Source: Glycocaulis alkaliphilus
GTDB taxonomy: Bacteria; Pseudomonadota; Alphaproteobacteria; Caulobacterales; Maricaulaceae
Reading direction: 5' to 3'
Assembly: GCF_004000605.1 (NCBI RefSeq)
Contig: NZ_CP018911.1
Coordinates: 62,001 to 126,000 of the forward strand
DNA: 64,000 nt
Positions 19,692-28,611 of the stretch are shown here, piece after piece. How positions within the stretch are numbered: position 1 is the first letter of the stretch; every line of letters begins with the position of its first letter. A program made the position numbers and the translations under genes. Below the pieces are notes generated by a model. It searched no databases, had not been told where the DNA came from, and saw nothing but the letters and a program-made list of their open reading frames with translations.

Positions 19692-21458
19692 ATGAAACAT
19701 CTTGTATCATTGGGCGCCCTGGCGGCGCTGGCCGCTATTCCGGCAGCCTGGGCCCAGACACCGCAAGGGGCCAGCGAAGGCCGCCATGGTGCGGCGGCGC
19801 TCTCGGCCGGCTTTCCCGATGATCCGCGCACCTTTGCCGTACGGGCAGGCGGTGCCATGCGCGCGTCGCGCCTCGGCGGTTCGGGCTGTGTTGGCTTCGT
19901 CACCGAAGACCCCACCTTCGTTCTGACCTATGAGGATGCAGGCGATGTGTTTGACCTGATGCTCTCGGCGGCGTCAGAGACCGATACAACCATGGCTGTG
20001 CGCACGCCTGACGGCACCGTGTTGTGCGATGATGACAGCGCAGGCAATCTCGGTCCGGGTATCACGGTCGAAGGCCCTGCCAGCGGGGCATACGAGATCT
20101 GGGTCGGCACCTTTTCCGCTGGTGCGGGCTATCCTGAAACCGCCTTGCACGTTTCCGAACTGGCCTATTCTACCGCCAACCCGTTTGTCCGCACGGTAAA
20201 TGCAGAAGCCCCGGCCGGAACCACACTTTCCCTGCGGGCCGGTTTCCGCGACGATCCGGCCAGTATCGAAGTTGCGCAAGGCGGCGATGTGCGCCTTGGC
20301 CCGCTTGGCATACGCTGTGTCGGTTATGGCTCTGACGCGCCCAGCGCTCGCCTGACCTACCGCGCCGGCCGCTACCAGCTCTATATCTCCACCGAAAGCG
20401 AATGGGACGGCACCATCGCCGTGCTGGCCCCTGATGGCAGCTGGCATTGCGACGATGACAGCGCAGGCAATCTCGATCCGGGCGTGACATTCGCTGAGCC
20501 GCAATCGGGCGACTATCTCATCTGGGCTGGCACATTCAGCGATATCGGCGAGCAGACGGCTACCTTGCACGTGTCGGAGATTGGTTATGCCGGTGTCGAC
20601 AACGCCGTGGATGTTTCGGCCCGTCCGCTCCACGGCCAGACCCGCCTGAGCAGCGGATTCTCGCCCAACCCGTTCTCTGCCGATGTGCAGGCTGGCGGCC
20701 CGGTCGATTCAACGCTGGCGCTGGCCGGCCACACCACGGTTGAGGGCTTTTGCTATGGCCAGGTGACCCGCGCGCCGTCTTTCCGCCTGACATGGAATGG
20801 CCAGGAAGGCCCGCTTTATATCTCCACGGACAGCGATACCGACACCCTGCTTCTGGTCAATGCGCCTGACGGCGGCTGGTGGTGCGATGATGACAGCGCT
20901 GGCAACCTCAATGCGGGCCTGGTGATCGATAATGCCCCGGCCGGCGTCTACGACATCTATGTCGGATCGTTTGGTACCGAGCCGGCGCCTTCGCGCCTCT
21001 TCATCTCGCAGACGGGTTTTGGCCCGGAGGCGATTTCCCTGCGCGCTGATCCGTCACTGGAGCCGCGTTTTGGTGCCTTCACGCTGGACCCGGCGGGCAG
21101 CTCTGTGCCTTACGAGCAGGAGCTTGAGGCAGGTGGCCCGTTGCGGGCTTACCAGGCCGGCTTCTCCTCGTCGGATTTCTGCGTCGGCCATGTCAGCCGC
21201 GAGCCGAGCCTTGTCATCAACTGGGCGCCGGATGAGGCTACGGCGTTTGCCGTCTATCTTGATGCCGAGCGCGACACCACGATCGCCGTACAACTGCCTG
21301 ACGGCAGCTGGCGCTGTGATGATGACGGCTCGGTCGGCCTGAACGCCGGTCTCAGCCTGAACGGCGCGCCCGGCCTGTACCGCATCTATGCGGGCACGTA
21401 CGGGTCTGAGCTGGCCCCGGCCCGCCTGCACATCACCACAGGTGAATTGCCGCGCTGA
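19692..21458 (+). CDS. Secreted protein with four repeats of a Cys/Asp-rich domain
   Basis: 588 residues from the ATG at 19692 (GGAGATATTTC upstream), which opens a signal peptide ending AWAQ. The rest is four tandem domains of about 130-140 residues. Each has a Cys followed by Gly and a strand (CVGFVT, CVGYGS, CYGQVT, CVGHVS). Each then has an acidic block (CDDDSAGNL in three, CDDDGSVGL in the fourth) and a closing G-Y-I-W/Y-G-T/S-F/Y strand. The two Cys per domain may pair, and the Asp block could bind calcium. The shape recalls bacterial pre-peptidase C-terminal domains, but no enzyme domain is attached. It is probably exported; its function is unknown. It splits infC from rpmI-rplT. Confidence 0.8.
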   Translation: MKHLVSLGALAALAAIPAAWAQTPQGASEGRHGAAALSAGFPDDPRTFAVRAGGAMRASRLGGSGCVGFVTEDPTFVLTYEDAGDVFDLMLSAASETDTTMAVRTPDGTVLCDDDSAGNLGPGITVEGPASGAYEIWVGTFSAGAGYPETALHVSELAYSTANPFVRTVNAEAPAGTTLSLRAGFRDDPASIEVAQGGDVRLGPLGIRCVGYGSDAPSARLTYRAGRYQLYISTESEWDGTIAVLAPDGSWHCDDDSAGNLDPGVTFAEPQSGDYLIWAGTFSDIGEQTATLHVSEIGYAGVDNAVDVSARPLHGQTRLSSGFSPNPFSADVQAGGPVDSTLALAGHTTVEGFCYGQVTRAPSFRLTWNGQEGPLYISTDSDTDTLLLVNAPDGGWWCDDDSAGNLNAGLVIDNAPAGVYDIYVGSFGTEPAPSRLFISQTGFGPEAISLRADPSLEPRFGAFTLDPAGSSVPYEQELEAGGPLRAYQAGFSSSDFCVGHVSREPSLVINWAPDEATAFAVYLDAERDTTIAVQLPDGSWRCDDDGSVGLNAGLSLNGAPGLYRIYAGTYGSELAPARLHITTGELPR

Positions 21459-21470
21459 TTATGTAGCCGG

Positions 21471-21503
21471 AAGGCGCGAGACGCTTGCGTTTCGCGCCTT
21501 CTT
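21471..21503 (+). terminator. Hairpin after the four-repeat protein gene
   Basis: AAGGCGCGA (21471-21479) pairs with TCGCGCCTT (21492-21500), with an inner ACGC/GCGT pairing; only a short T-rich tail follows. It lies 12 bases past the stop codon. Confidence 0.7.
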
Positions 21504-21614
21504 GCGTATAACCACGCGCTCTTTCGCCCGGTCAGTCAGGCCCACGACATGCCTGCTGGCCGTTTAACGGCTCGCCGCGCCTTTAGTGCCCGGCACCCAT
21601 ATCAGGAGACCGAA

Positions 21615-21818
21615 ATGTCGAAGATGAAGACCAAGAGCGGCGCCAAGAAGCGCTTCAAGGTGACCGGGACCGGCAAAGTGCTGGCTGCCCAGTCCGGCAA
21701 ACGTCACGGCATGATCAAGCGGACGCCCAAGCAGATCCGCCAGAAGCGCGGCACCGACACTCTGGCGGCGCCTGACGCGAAGATCGTGAAGCAACACTAC
21801 CTGCCCTACAGCCGCTAA
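21615..21818 (+). CDS. rpmI: 50S ribosomal protein L35
   Basis: 67 residues from the ATG at 21615, which follows AGGAGAC; the open frame extends upstream but L35 begins [21 protein letters not shown]. The basic protein with [17 protein letters not shown] is the standard L35 sequence of the large ribosomal subunit. rplT follows 44 bases later, the usual pair. Confidence 0.97.
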   Translation: MSKMKTKSGAKKRFKVTGTGKVLAAQSGKRHGMIKRTPKQIRQKRGTDTLAAPDAKIVKQHYLPYSR

Positions 21819-21862
21819 CGCGCTGGCCGGTACGTATATCCAACGTTTGAAGGACTGATATC

Positions 21863-22222
21863 ATGGCTCGCGTTTCCTCAGGACCCGCTACCCACGCCCG
21901 TCACCGCAAGGTGATCAAGGCCGCCAAAGGCTATTATGGCCGCCGCAAGAACACGTTCCGCGCCGCCAATCAGGCAGTGGAGAAGGCCGGCCAGTACGCT
22001 TACCGCGACCGCCGCGTCAAGAAGCGTAATTTCCGTTCGCTCTGGATCCAGCGCATCAACGCTGCTGCCCGTCTGAACGACCTCACCTATGCCACGTTTA
22101 TGAACGGGCTCAAGAAGGCCGGTATCGAGCTCGACCGCAAGGTTCTCTCCGATATCGCCATTCGTGAGCCCGAAGCCTTTACCGCCCTGGCTGACCAGGC
22201 GCGTTCGGCTCTCAAGGCGTAA
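21863..22222 (+). CDS. rplT: 50S ribosomal protein L20
   Basis: 119 residues, full length, opening [30 protein letters not shown] and containing [25 protein letters not shown]20 is an early-assembly protein of the 50S subunit, and in some bacteria represses its own operon. A strong terminator follows. Confidence 0.98.
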   Translation: MARVSSGPATHARHRKVIKAAKGYYGRRKNTFRAANQAVEKAGQYAYRDRRVKKRNFRSLWIQRINAAARLNDLTYATFMNGLKKAGIELDRKVLSDIAIREPEAFTALADQARSALKA

Positions 22223-22264
22223 GTGGCAGGTCCGGGCTGGCAACCAGCCCCTTTACGGATCACA

Positions 22265-22299
22265 AAAGCCCGCCTGCGAGCTCCGCAGGCGGGCTTTTT
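22265..22299 (+). terminator. Rho-independent terminator after rplT
   Basis: AGCCCGCCTGCG (22267-22278) pairs perfectly with CGCAGGCGGGCT (22284-22295) around a five-base loop, ending in five T. Confidence 0.95.
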
Positions 22300-22375
22300 G
22301 CTGTTCGCCTCACACCAGAGTTTGAACCTGACGGCGAAAACGGCTCTAACCGGCGCTTCTGACACGAGACGGAAT

Positions 22376-23464
22376 ATGGCGATGACGACGAACGATGATC
22401 TGGGGGCGCTCGAGGCGCGCTACATGGCCGCGATCGAGGCGGCAGGCGATGTGCCTGCGCTGGAGGAAGTGCGGGTCGCCGCGCTCGGCAAGAAGGGCGA
22501 GGTCAGCCTGAAAATGCGCGATCTGGGCGCGATGAGCCCGGAGGAGCGCAAGGTCTTCGGCCCGGCGCTCAACGGGCTGAAAGACCGCCTGACCAGCGCC
22601 ATCGAGGCGAAGAAATCCGCATTGGAAGCTGATGCGCTGAACGCGGCTTTGGCTTCAGAGCGCGTCGACATCACCCTGCCTGCCGCGCGTGCGCCCAAGG
22701 GCTCGCTGCACCCGGTGAGCCAGGTGATGGAAGAGCTCGCCGTGATCTTCGCCGATATGGGCTTTGCCGTGGCTGAAGGCCCGGACGTGGAGGATGATTT
22801 TCATAACTTCACCGCGCTGAACTTCCCCGCCGATCACCCTGCGCGCGATACGCACGACACCTTCTTCATGGAGAAGGGTGAGGACGGTACGGCGAAGCTC
22901 CTGCGCACCCACACCTCGCCGGTGCAGATCCGCACGCTGATGAATTCAGAGCCGCCGGTGCGCATCATCGCGCCGGGCCGGGTCTATCGCTGTGACTGGG
23001 ACCAGACGCATACGCCCATGTTCCATCAGGTCGAGGGCCTTGTGATCGACAAGGATACCCATATGGGCCACCTCAAAGGGTGCCTTATCGACTTCATCGC
23101 GGCCTTTTTCGAGACCGATGAGGTGGAGGTGCGCTTCCGCCCTCACCACTTCCCCTTCACCGAGCCGAGCGCGGAGATGGATGTGCGCTATGAGCGCGTG
23201 GGCGATGCGGTAAAGGTCGGCTCCGGCGATAAATGGCTGGAGATTCTGGGCTGCGGCATGGTCCATCCCAACGTCATCAAGGCCTGCGGGCTGGACCCGG
23301 ACGTTTATCAGGGCTTCGCCTTCGGCATGGGCGTCGACCGGCTTGCCATGCTGAAATACGGGATGAGCGATCTGCGCCCCTTCTTTGAGCCAGACCCGCG
23401 CTGGCTTTCCCATTATGGCTTCTCGCCGCTATTGCAGGCGAACCTTGCGACCGGACTGAGCTAG
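22376..23464 (+). CDS. pheS: Phenylalanyl-tRNA synthetase alpha subunit
   Basis: 362 residues from the ATG at 22376; the long upstream frame extension crosses the rplT terminator and is not coding. An N-terminal coiled coil (about 8-90) is followed by the class II catalytic core: [48 protein letters not shown] and [11 protein letters not shown] (motif 3). With PheT it charges tRNA-Phe. pheT starts 12 bases later. Confidence 0.98.
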   Translation: MAMTTNDDLGALEARYMAAIEAAGDVPALEEVRVAALGKKGEVSLKMRDLGAMSPEERKVFGPALNGLKDRLTSAIEAKKSALEADALNAALASERVDITLPAARAPKGSLHPVSQVMEELAVIFADMGFAVAEGPDVEDDFHNFTALNFPADHPARDTHDTFFMEKGEDGTAKLLRTHTSPVQIRTLMNSEPPVRIIAPGRVYRCDWDQTHTPMFHQVEGLVIDKDTHMGHLKGCLIDFIAAFFETDEVEVRFRPHHFPFTEPSAEMDVRYERVGDAVKVGSGDKWLEILGCGMVHPNVIKACGLDPDVYQGFAFGMGVDRLAMLKYGMSDLRPFFEPDPRWLSHYGFSPLLQANLATGLS

Positions 23465-23476
23465 GAGACAAGACCG

Positions 23477-25870
23477 ATGAAATTCACCCTCTCCTGGCTC
23501 AAGGAACATCTTGAGACGAGCAAATCCCTGTCCGAAATCGCCGATGCGATGACGATGGCGGGGCTCGAGATAGAGCATATCGACAATCCGGCCGACAGGC
23601 TGGCCGCGTTCACGGTCGCCCATGTGAAAGATGCCCAGCCGCACCCCGATGCGGACAAGCTGCGCGTCTGCACGGTGGAAACGGTCGATGGCGTCAAGCA
23701 GATCGTCTGCGGCGCGCCCAATGCGCGCGCCGGGATGACGGCCATCTATGCGCCGCTGGGCGCGTATATTCCGGGCCTCGACTTCGCGCTGGATGCCAAG
23801 CCGCGCAAGATCCGCGGCGTGGAAAGCCATGGCATGCTGTGCTCCACCAAGGAGCTGGAAGCGGGCGAAGACCATGACGGCATTGCCGACCTGACGGGCG
23901 ACTGGGCCGTTGGCACCCCGGCTGCCGAGGCTCTGGGCTTCAATGATCCCGTCATCGATTTTGAAGTGACCCCGAACCGGCCTGACTGGCTGGGCGTACA
24001 TGGCATTGCCCGTGATCTTGCCGCGGCCGGTGTCGGCACATTCAAGGACGAGGCCATCGCGCCGGTGAAGGGTTCCTTCCCCTGCCCGGTGACCATCGAG
24101 ACCAGCTGGCCGGAGGCCTGCCCTGTCTTTGCGGGCCGGGTCGTGCGGGGCGTGAAGAATGGCCCGTCGCCGGAATGGCTGCAAAAGCGCCTTAAAAGTA
24201 TTGGTCTGCGGCCCATCAATACGCTGGTCGATATCACCAATCTGATCTCGCATGAGCGCGCCCGCCCGCTGCACGTCTATGATCTCTCCAAAATTGGAAC
24301 GACCATTCGTGCGCGCATGGGCCATGGCGAGAAGGACCGCTTCGAGGCGCTGGACGGGCGCGAGTATGACCCGCAGGCACATCATTGCGTGATCGCTGAT
24401 GACACAAGGTGCCTCGGCCTTGGCGGCATTATGGGCGGCGAGTATTCAGGCTGCACGGGCACTACCGTTGATGTCTTTATCGAAAGCGCCTGGTTTGAGC
24501 CATCCATCATACGAACGACCGGCCGTGAGACGGGCATTGTCTCCGATGCGCGCTATCGCTTCGAGCGCGGCGTGGATACAGCTTCCGTCCTTCCGGGTCT
24601 GGAGCTTGCCACCCGCCTGATCCTCGATCTGTGCGGCGGTGAAGCGTCGGAGGTCTATGTCGCGGGCGAAGCACCGGCTGAGCCAGCACCGATTCAGTTC
24701 GATCCGGTGCGGGTGTCGCGCCTGACCGGACTCGATATTTCGTATGACCGTATCGCCAATATATTGACCGCTCTGGGCTTCGGCGTGGACCGTTCGGCGC
24801 CTGTCTGGACCGTCACCGTACCGAGCTGGCGGCGCGACTGCACGCAAGGCGCAGACCTGATCGAGGAAGTGGCGCGCATCGAGGGCTATGACCGCCTGCC
24901 TGCCACCAGCCTGAAGCGCCCTGCCGGGCGGTTTGAAGCGCCCGCAACGCCGATGCAGAACCGGGTGCGGGCCGCGCGCCGGGCTGCGGCCAACAGAGGC
25001 TATCAGGAGGCCGTTACCTGGTCTTTCTGCCGCGAGGATCAGGCCGCGCTCTTTGGCGGACACGGGGCAGGGCTGAAGCTTGCCAACCCGATCTCGTCAG
25101 AGCTCGACGTGATGCGTCCGAGCGCGCTGGTCCATCTCCTGCTATCCTTGCAGAAAAGCCTCGACAAGGGCCTGGCCGATCCGCGCTTCTTTGAAGCGGG
25201 GCCGATCTATCTGGATGACAGCCCCATCGGACAACGAACGGTCGTTTCAGTGGTGCGCGCCGCCAGTGCGGGCCGTGACTGGAAGGGCGCTGCCCAGCCG
25301 GACGTGTTTGATGCCAAGGCCGATGCGCTTGCCATTCTTGAAGCGGCAGGCGCGCCGGTTGCCAATCTGCAGGCAGCACCCGAGGCGCGCTCCTGGTGGC
25401 ATCCCGGCCGGTCGGGCGTCTTACGTCTGGGCCCGAAAAATATCCTCGCGGAGTTCGGCGAGATCCATCCCGGCGTCCTCAAAACCCTCGGCGTGGAGGG
25501 GCGGGTGCTGGCCGCTGAAGTCTTCCTTGATGCCATCCCGGCCTCGAAAGCCAAGGGGCTCAAATCGCGCCCTGCCTTGCAGGTCTCTGATCTGATGGCC
25601 GTGCGGCGGGACTTTGCGTTCCTCACGCCGGACAGCGTGCCAGCAGGCGATCTCCTGCGGGCGCTCGCCGGGGCTGACAAGCAGCTTGTCTCGGACGTGG
25701 CGCTCTTTGACCGCTATGCGGGCAAGGGCGTGCCGGAGGGTCATGTCTCGCTGGCGGTGGAGGTGACCCTCCAGCCCACAGACAAGACCCTGACCGATGC
25801 GGATATTGATGCCGTGTCAAAGCGCATCATCGCCGCGGCCGAGAAGCAGGGCGCAAAGCTGAGAGGCTGA
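23477..25870 (+). CDS. pheT: Phenylalanyl-tRNA synthetase beta subunit
   Basis: 797 residues, the normal size. The order is an N-terminal part with an EMAP-like tRNA-binding domain (about 40-150, PHPDADKLRVCTVE), the B3/B4 editing domain, the B5 DNA-binding-like domain, the pseudo-catalytic core and a C-terminal anticodon-binding FDX-ACB domain (from about 705, VRRDFAFLT and LTDADIDAVSKRI). It forms the alpha2-beta2 enzyme with PheS and edits Tyr-tRNA-Phe. The stop codon abuts the TTG start of the next gene. Confidence 0.98.
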   Translation: MKFTLSWLKEHLETSKSLSEIADAMTMAGLEIEHIDNPADRLAAFTVAHVKDAQPHPDADKLRVCTVETVDGVKQIVCGAPNARAGMTAIYAPLGAYIPGLDFALDAKPRKIRGVESHGMLCSTKELEAGEDHDGIADLTGDWAVGTPAAEALGFNDPVIDFEVTPNRPDWLGVHGIARDLAAAGVGTFKDEAIAPVKGSFPCPVTIETSWPEACPVFAGRVVRGVKNGPSPEWLQKRLKSIGLRPINTLVDITNLISHERARPLHVYDLSKIGTTIRARMGHGEKDRFEALDGREYDPQAHHCVIADDTRCLGLGGIMGGEYSGCTGTTVDVFIESAWFEPSIIRTTGRETGIVSDARYRFERGVDTASVLPGLELATRLILDLCGGEASEVYVAGEAPAEPAPIQFDPVRVSRLTGLDISYDRIANILTALGFGVDRSAPVWTVTVPSWRRDCTQGADLIEEVARIEGYDRLPATSLKRPAGRFEAPATPMQNRVRAARRAAANRGYQEAVTWSFCREDQAALFGGHGAGLKLANPISSELDVMRPSALVHLLLSLQKSLDKGLADPRFFEAGPIYLDDSPIGQRTVVSVVRAASAGRDWKGAAQPDVFDAKADALAILEAAGAPVANLQAAPEARSWWHPGRSGVLRLGPKNILAEFGEIHPGVLKTLGVEGRVLAAEVFLDAIPASKAKGLKSRPALQVSDLMAVRRDFAFLTPDSVPAGDLLRALAGADKQLVSDVALFDRYAGKGVPEGHVSLAVEVTLQPTDKTLTDADIDAVSKRIIAAAEKQGAKLRG

Positions 25871-27208
25871 TTGGACAAGGCAGAAGCCATCGCCGACAGG
25901 CTTGCAAAGCCCGTCTACGCCCTCCTCCACGATGAGGATGAGGGCCGGATGTGCGCCGACATCCCCGATGAGGCCTGCGCCCATCAGCCGCGCAATGTTG
26001 TGCTGTCGGCGCTGGTCCTGTCGCTGACCAAGACCGGCGACCGTCTGATGGATCCCAAGATCGTGCTCGCCTGGATGGTGAGTGCGCTTGGGGCGCCTGC
26101 GCTGATCGTCGGCCTGCTGTCGCCGGTGCGTGAGGCCTTGGCGCTCCTGCCCCAGCTTTTCATTGCGCGCATCATCCGCCAGCGTCCGCGCCGCAAATTC
26201 TTCTGGTCGCTGGGCTCTGCCGGACAGGCTCTGGCACTCGTCCTGATGGCGCTGTGCGCCCTCACCCTGCAGGGCTGGCCGCTGGGCCTTGGTGTGCTGG
26301 CAACGCTCGCCCTCTTTGCCATCAGCCGGGGCGTGTCCTCGGTTGCTTACAAGGATGTTCTGGGCAAGACGGTTTCAAAAGCCCGCCGCGGCGCGGTCGC
26401 CGGTTATGGCGCCAGCCTTGGCGGCATTGCTGCCAGCGCGCTTGGCGTGTGGCTGATGGTGATGGAGGCCAATGGCGGCGAGCCGGGCGCCCTCTTCTTT
26501 GCCGGCTTGCTCGTTACCGCATCCGGCCTCTGGCTGCTCGCTGCCGCGCTCTACCTGCTGCTGGCCGAAGCGCCCGGCTCCACCGATGGCGGCGTGAACG
26601 CGTTTGAAGCGGTAAGCCAGCAGTTGGCACTGGTCTGGCGCGAGCCGGACTTGCGCAGCTTCCTGATCGTACGCGCGCTATTGATCTCCACCGCGCTCGC
26701 CACACCCTTCTATGTCGCCATTTCGCAAGGGCAGACCGGCGCAGACCTGTCCGGCCTTGGCGGTTTCCTGCTCGCTGGCGCGCTGGCAAGCGCTGTTGGC
26801 GGGTGGGTGTGGGGCAAGGCGGCAGACGTCTCCAGCAGGCTCGTCATGGCCGCAGCCGGCGCGCTTGCAGCTCTGGCCGCCCTGGCGGTGCTGGCCAGCC
26901 TTCTCATGGGGGCGCCATGGGCGGACTCGGCCATTTTCTATGTGGGCATAGTCTTTGTGCTTTCGCTTGCCCATGAGGGCGTGCGCCTTGGCCGGTCCAC
27001 CTATCTGGTGGACCTTGCCACGGAAGAAACGCGTGCCAGCTATACCGCTGTTTCCAACACCGTCATCGGCGCGCTGCTGCTCGTAATGGGCGCCATATCG
27101 GGTGCCGCTTTCAGCTTTGGCGCCGCATATGCCCTTGCCTTCCTGGGCGCCTGCAGCCTTGTGGCTGCAGGCATGGCCGCGAGGTTGAAGCCGGTCTCCG
27201 GCGTCTAG
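25871..27208 (+). CDS. MFS transporter
   Basis: 445 residues from a TTG that immediately follows the pheT stop, suggesting translational coupling. A hydrophilic N-terminus of about 45 residues precedes about 11-12 hydrophobic helices. The middle cytoplasmic loop, with VSKARRGAVAGYGASLGG and ALVWREPDLRSFLIVRALL, resembles uncharacterised major facilitator proteins. The substrate is unknown. Its stop overlaps the convergent eipA stop by four bases. Confidence 0.83.
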   Translation: MDKAEAIADRLAKPVYALLHDEDEGRMCADIPDEACAHQPRNVVLSALVLSLTKTGDRLMDPKIVLAWMVSALGAPALIVGLLSPVREALALLPQLFIARIIRQRPRRKFFWSLGSAGQALALVLMALCALTLQGWPLGLGVLATLALFAISRGVSSVAYKDVLGKTVSKARRGAVAGYGASLGGIAASALGVWLMVMEANGGEPGALFFAGLLVTASGLWLLAAALYLLLAEAPGSTDGGVNAFEAVSQQLALVWREPDLRSFLIVRALLISTALATPFYVAISQGQTGADLSGLGGFLLAGALASAVGGWVWGKAADVSSRLVMAAAGALAALAALAVLASLLMGAPWADSAIFYVGIVFVLSLAHEGVRLGRSTYLVDLATEETRASYTAVSNTVIGALLLVMGAISGAAFSFGAAYALAFLGACSLVAAGMAARLKPVSGV

Positions 27209-27846
27209 AAGGGCAGGATATTGCGGCGGCGCGAATAGGCCAGATAGCCGACATTGGCACCTGCGCGGAAACCCACACCTGAACGGATCGGGGCCAGCGT
27301 GATGTAATCGGCGCGCTGATAGTTCACGCCCATTCCGGCCACGAAATAGGCCGTGCCTTCAACGCCCGGGAAGCGCTGATAGATGCGGTCGGGCTGGTCG
27401 AGATTATAGATCAGGGTGAAGACCCGGCTGGCATTGCCGCCAGCATCAAAGCCCACCGACGGCCCCTGCCAGTAGACGCGTTGGGTGCCCGTTTCGCCGC
27501 GCAACACCATGTCGCCCTGGCCATAGCGCAGGCCGACACCGACCGCGCCGCTCGCCTCTTCGCCGATGATATAGCCGACCGGCTCGCCCAGATCGGAGAA
27601 GATCCGCTCCACCAGAACACCGGCCGCTTCGGCGGTAACGCCGAAGAAATCCGATACCGCCTCGACGATCTCGGTGCTGTTATAGGTTTCGCGCTCGGTT
27701 TGCGGCTGGGATCCCTGCTCGCCCGCGGGCCGCTCGGCCTGGGCATTACCTGCCGGCGCCGTGGCACAGGCGCCCATTACAACGCCGAAAGCAGCCGCGA
27801 TGGCGGCAAGCCGTGCAGGACGGCTGGAAAGACTGGAAAGGCGCAT
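27205..27846 (-). CDS. eipA: EipA-like periplasmic protein (DUF1134)
   Basis: 213 residues from the ATG at 27844-27846, with GGAG upstream and an N-terminus that becomes an export signal ending VVMGAC (Cys27), a possible lipobox. The DUF1134 body includes DFFGVTAEAAGVLVERIFSDLG, PVGYIIGEEASGAVGVGLRYG and QRVYWQGPSVGFDAGG. In Brucella, EipA is a small periplasmic protein needed for envelope stress resistance, and its gene is a direct CtrA target. A CtrA-type site lies about 83 bases upstream here, fitting the same control. Confidence 0.85.
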   Translation of the reverse strand: MRLSSLSSRPARLAAIAAAFGVVMGACATAPAGNAQAERPAGEQGSQPQTERETYNSTEIVEAVSDFFGVTAEAAGVLVERIFSDLGEPVGYIIGEEASGAVGVGLRYGQGDMVLRGETGTQRVYWQGPSVGFDAGGNASRVFTLIYNLDQPDRIYQRFPGVEGTAYFVAGMGVNYQRADYITLAPIRSGVGFRAGANVGYLAYSRRRNILPF

Positions 27847-27928
27847 CTTGGCAATCTCCGAAAGACAGGCAGGACCAGAAGCGGGCCCGCCACCTGTCAG
27901 CCCCTCACTCATCCATGCTGCGCCTTGG

Positions 27929-27943
27929 TTAAGGCGCAATTAA
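27929..27943 (-). promoter_or_regulatory. CtrA-type box upstream of eipA
   Basis: TTAA-GGCGCAA-TTAA, an exact match to the TTAA-N7-TTAA binding site of the cell-cycle regulator CtrA, placed in the intergenic region before eipA. The left half overlaps a perfect inverted repeat (TGCGCCTT...AAGGCGCA, 27919-27938). Confidence 0.7.
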
Positions 27944-28001
27944 GGACGCGAGGCACTGGCAGGCCTGAAGGGAGAATGCGCAGGCCTTGCCGTTCGTTCC
28001 G

Positions 28002-28463
28002 CTATTGCGCGGGCTGGATGTCGTCGCCTGCGGGCGGCGTTATCTCGAAATTGGACATGGTATTGAAGCTGACAAACAGCATATGCAGCTCGGGCGACAG
28101 GTCTTCTGGCAGATAGGCTTTGAGCGCATCCGTTGTCAGGGCGAGCGGGCCTTCACCATGCCCTGAAGCCGTGCGCGCATAGGCCATCGTCCAGCCGCCA
28201 AACACCCGTGCATCAGCCTCTCCGGACAGGACAGGCACAACGCCGGTATGGCGGGTGTCCTTGCAGATGGAGGCAAATACCTGTTCCACGCTCTCGGGCG
28301 GACCTTCCAGCAATTGCATGAAATTGAAGCCGTTATAGATCAACAGGCCGGTGACGCCCTCTGCCTCGTTGCGGGCACGTGCGGTGTCCACAATGGCATC
28401 AATATCCGACAGCATCAGGTCCGGATGGGCCGTGCTGACATACACCAAGCGTGAAATACTCAT
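28002..28463 (-). CDS. BLUF-domain blue-light sensor protein
   Basis: 153 residues from the ATG at 28461-28463, with AAGGA upstream; a longer open frame on this strand runs on into lepA and is not real. BLUF proteins bind FAD and switch state in blue light. The key residues are here: Tyr8 (LVYVS), Asn44 and Gln50 (YNGFNFMQLLEG), Trp91 and Met93 (GGWTMAY). About 50 residues after the domain form the capping helices. No output domain is attached, so it must act on a partner protein. It is divergent from lepA. Confidence 0.9.
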   Translation of the reverse strand: MSISRLVYVSTAHPDLMLSDIDAIVDTARARNEAEGVTGLLIYNGFNFMQLLEGPPESVEQVFASICKDTRHTGVVPVLSGEADARVFGGWTMAYARTASGHGEGPLALTTDALKAYLPEDLSPELHMLFVSFNTMSNFEITPPAGDDIQPAQ

Positions 28464-28529
28464 AAATATCCTTAGTCGGGCGGACTCTCGCCCCCCTGTC
28501 ACACCCGATCCCTGCGACACATAACCTGC

Positions 28530-28544
28530 AAATCGTGACGATTT
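28530..28544. promoter_or_regulatory. Palindrome between the BLUF gene and lepA
   Basis: AAATCG-TGA-CGATTT, a perfect 6-base inverted repeat with a three-base centre, in the 148-base divergent promoter region. It could be a regulator-binding site for either gene; no regulator is known. Confidence 0.35.
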
Positions 28545-28611
28545 AAAGTCCCGCGCGCTGTGCCGCGCAATGCGCTTGGCGCAAGGCCCTTGCGGTGCTA
28601 CTTCCCCGCTC

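Noticed and set aside
22223-22375. The upstream extension of the pheS reading frame
   Set aside because: It runs through the strong rplT terminator and lacks any PheS similarity; the ATG at 22376 is the better start.
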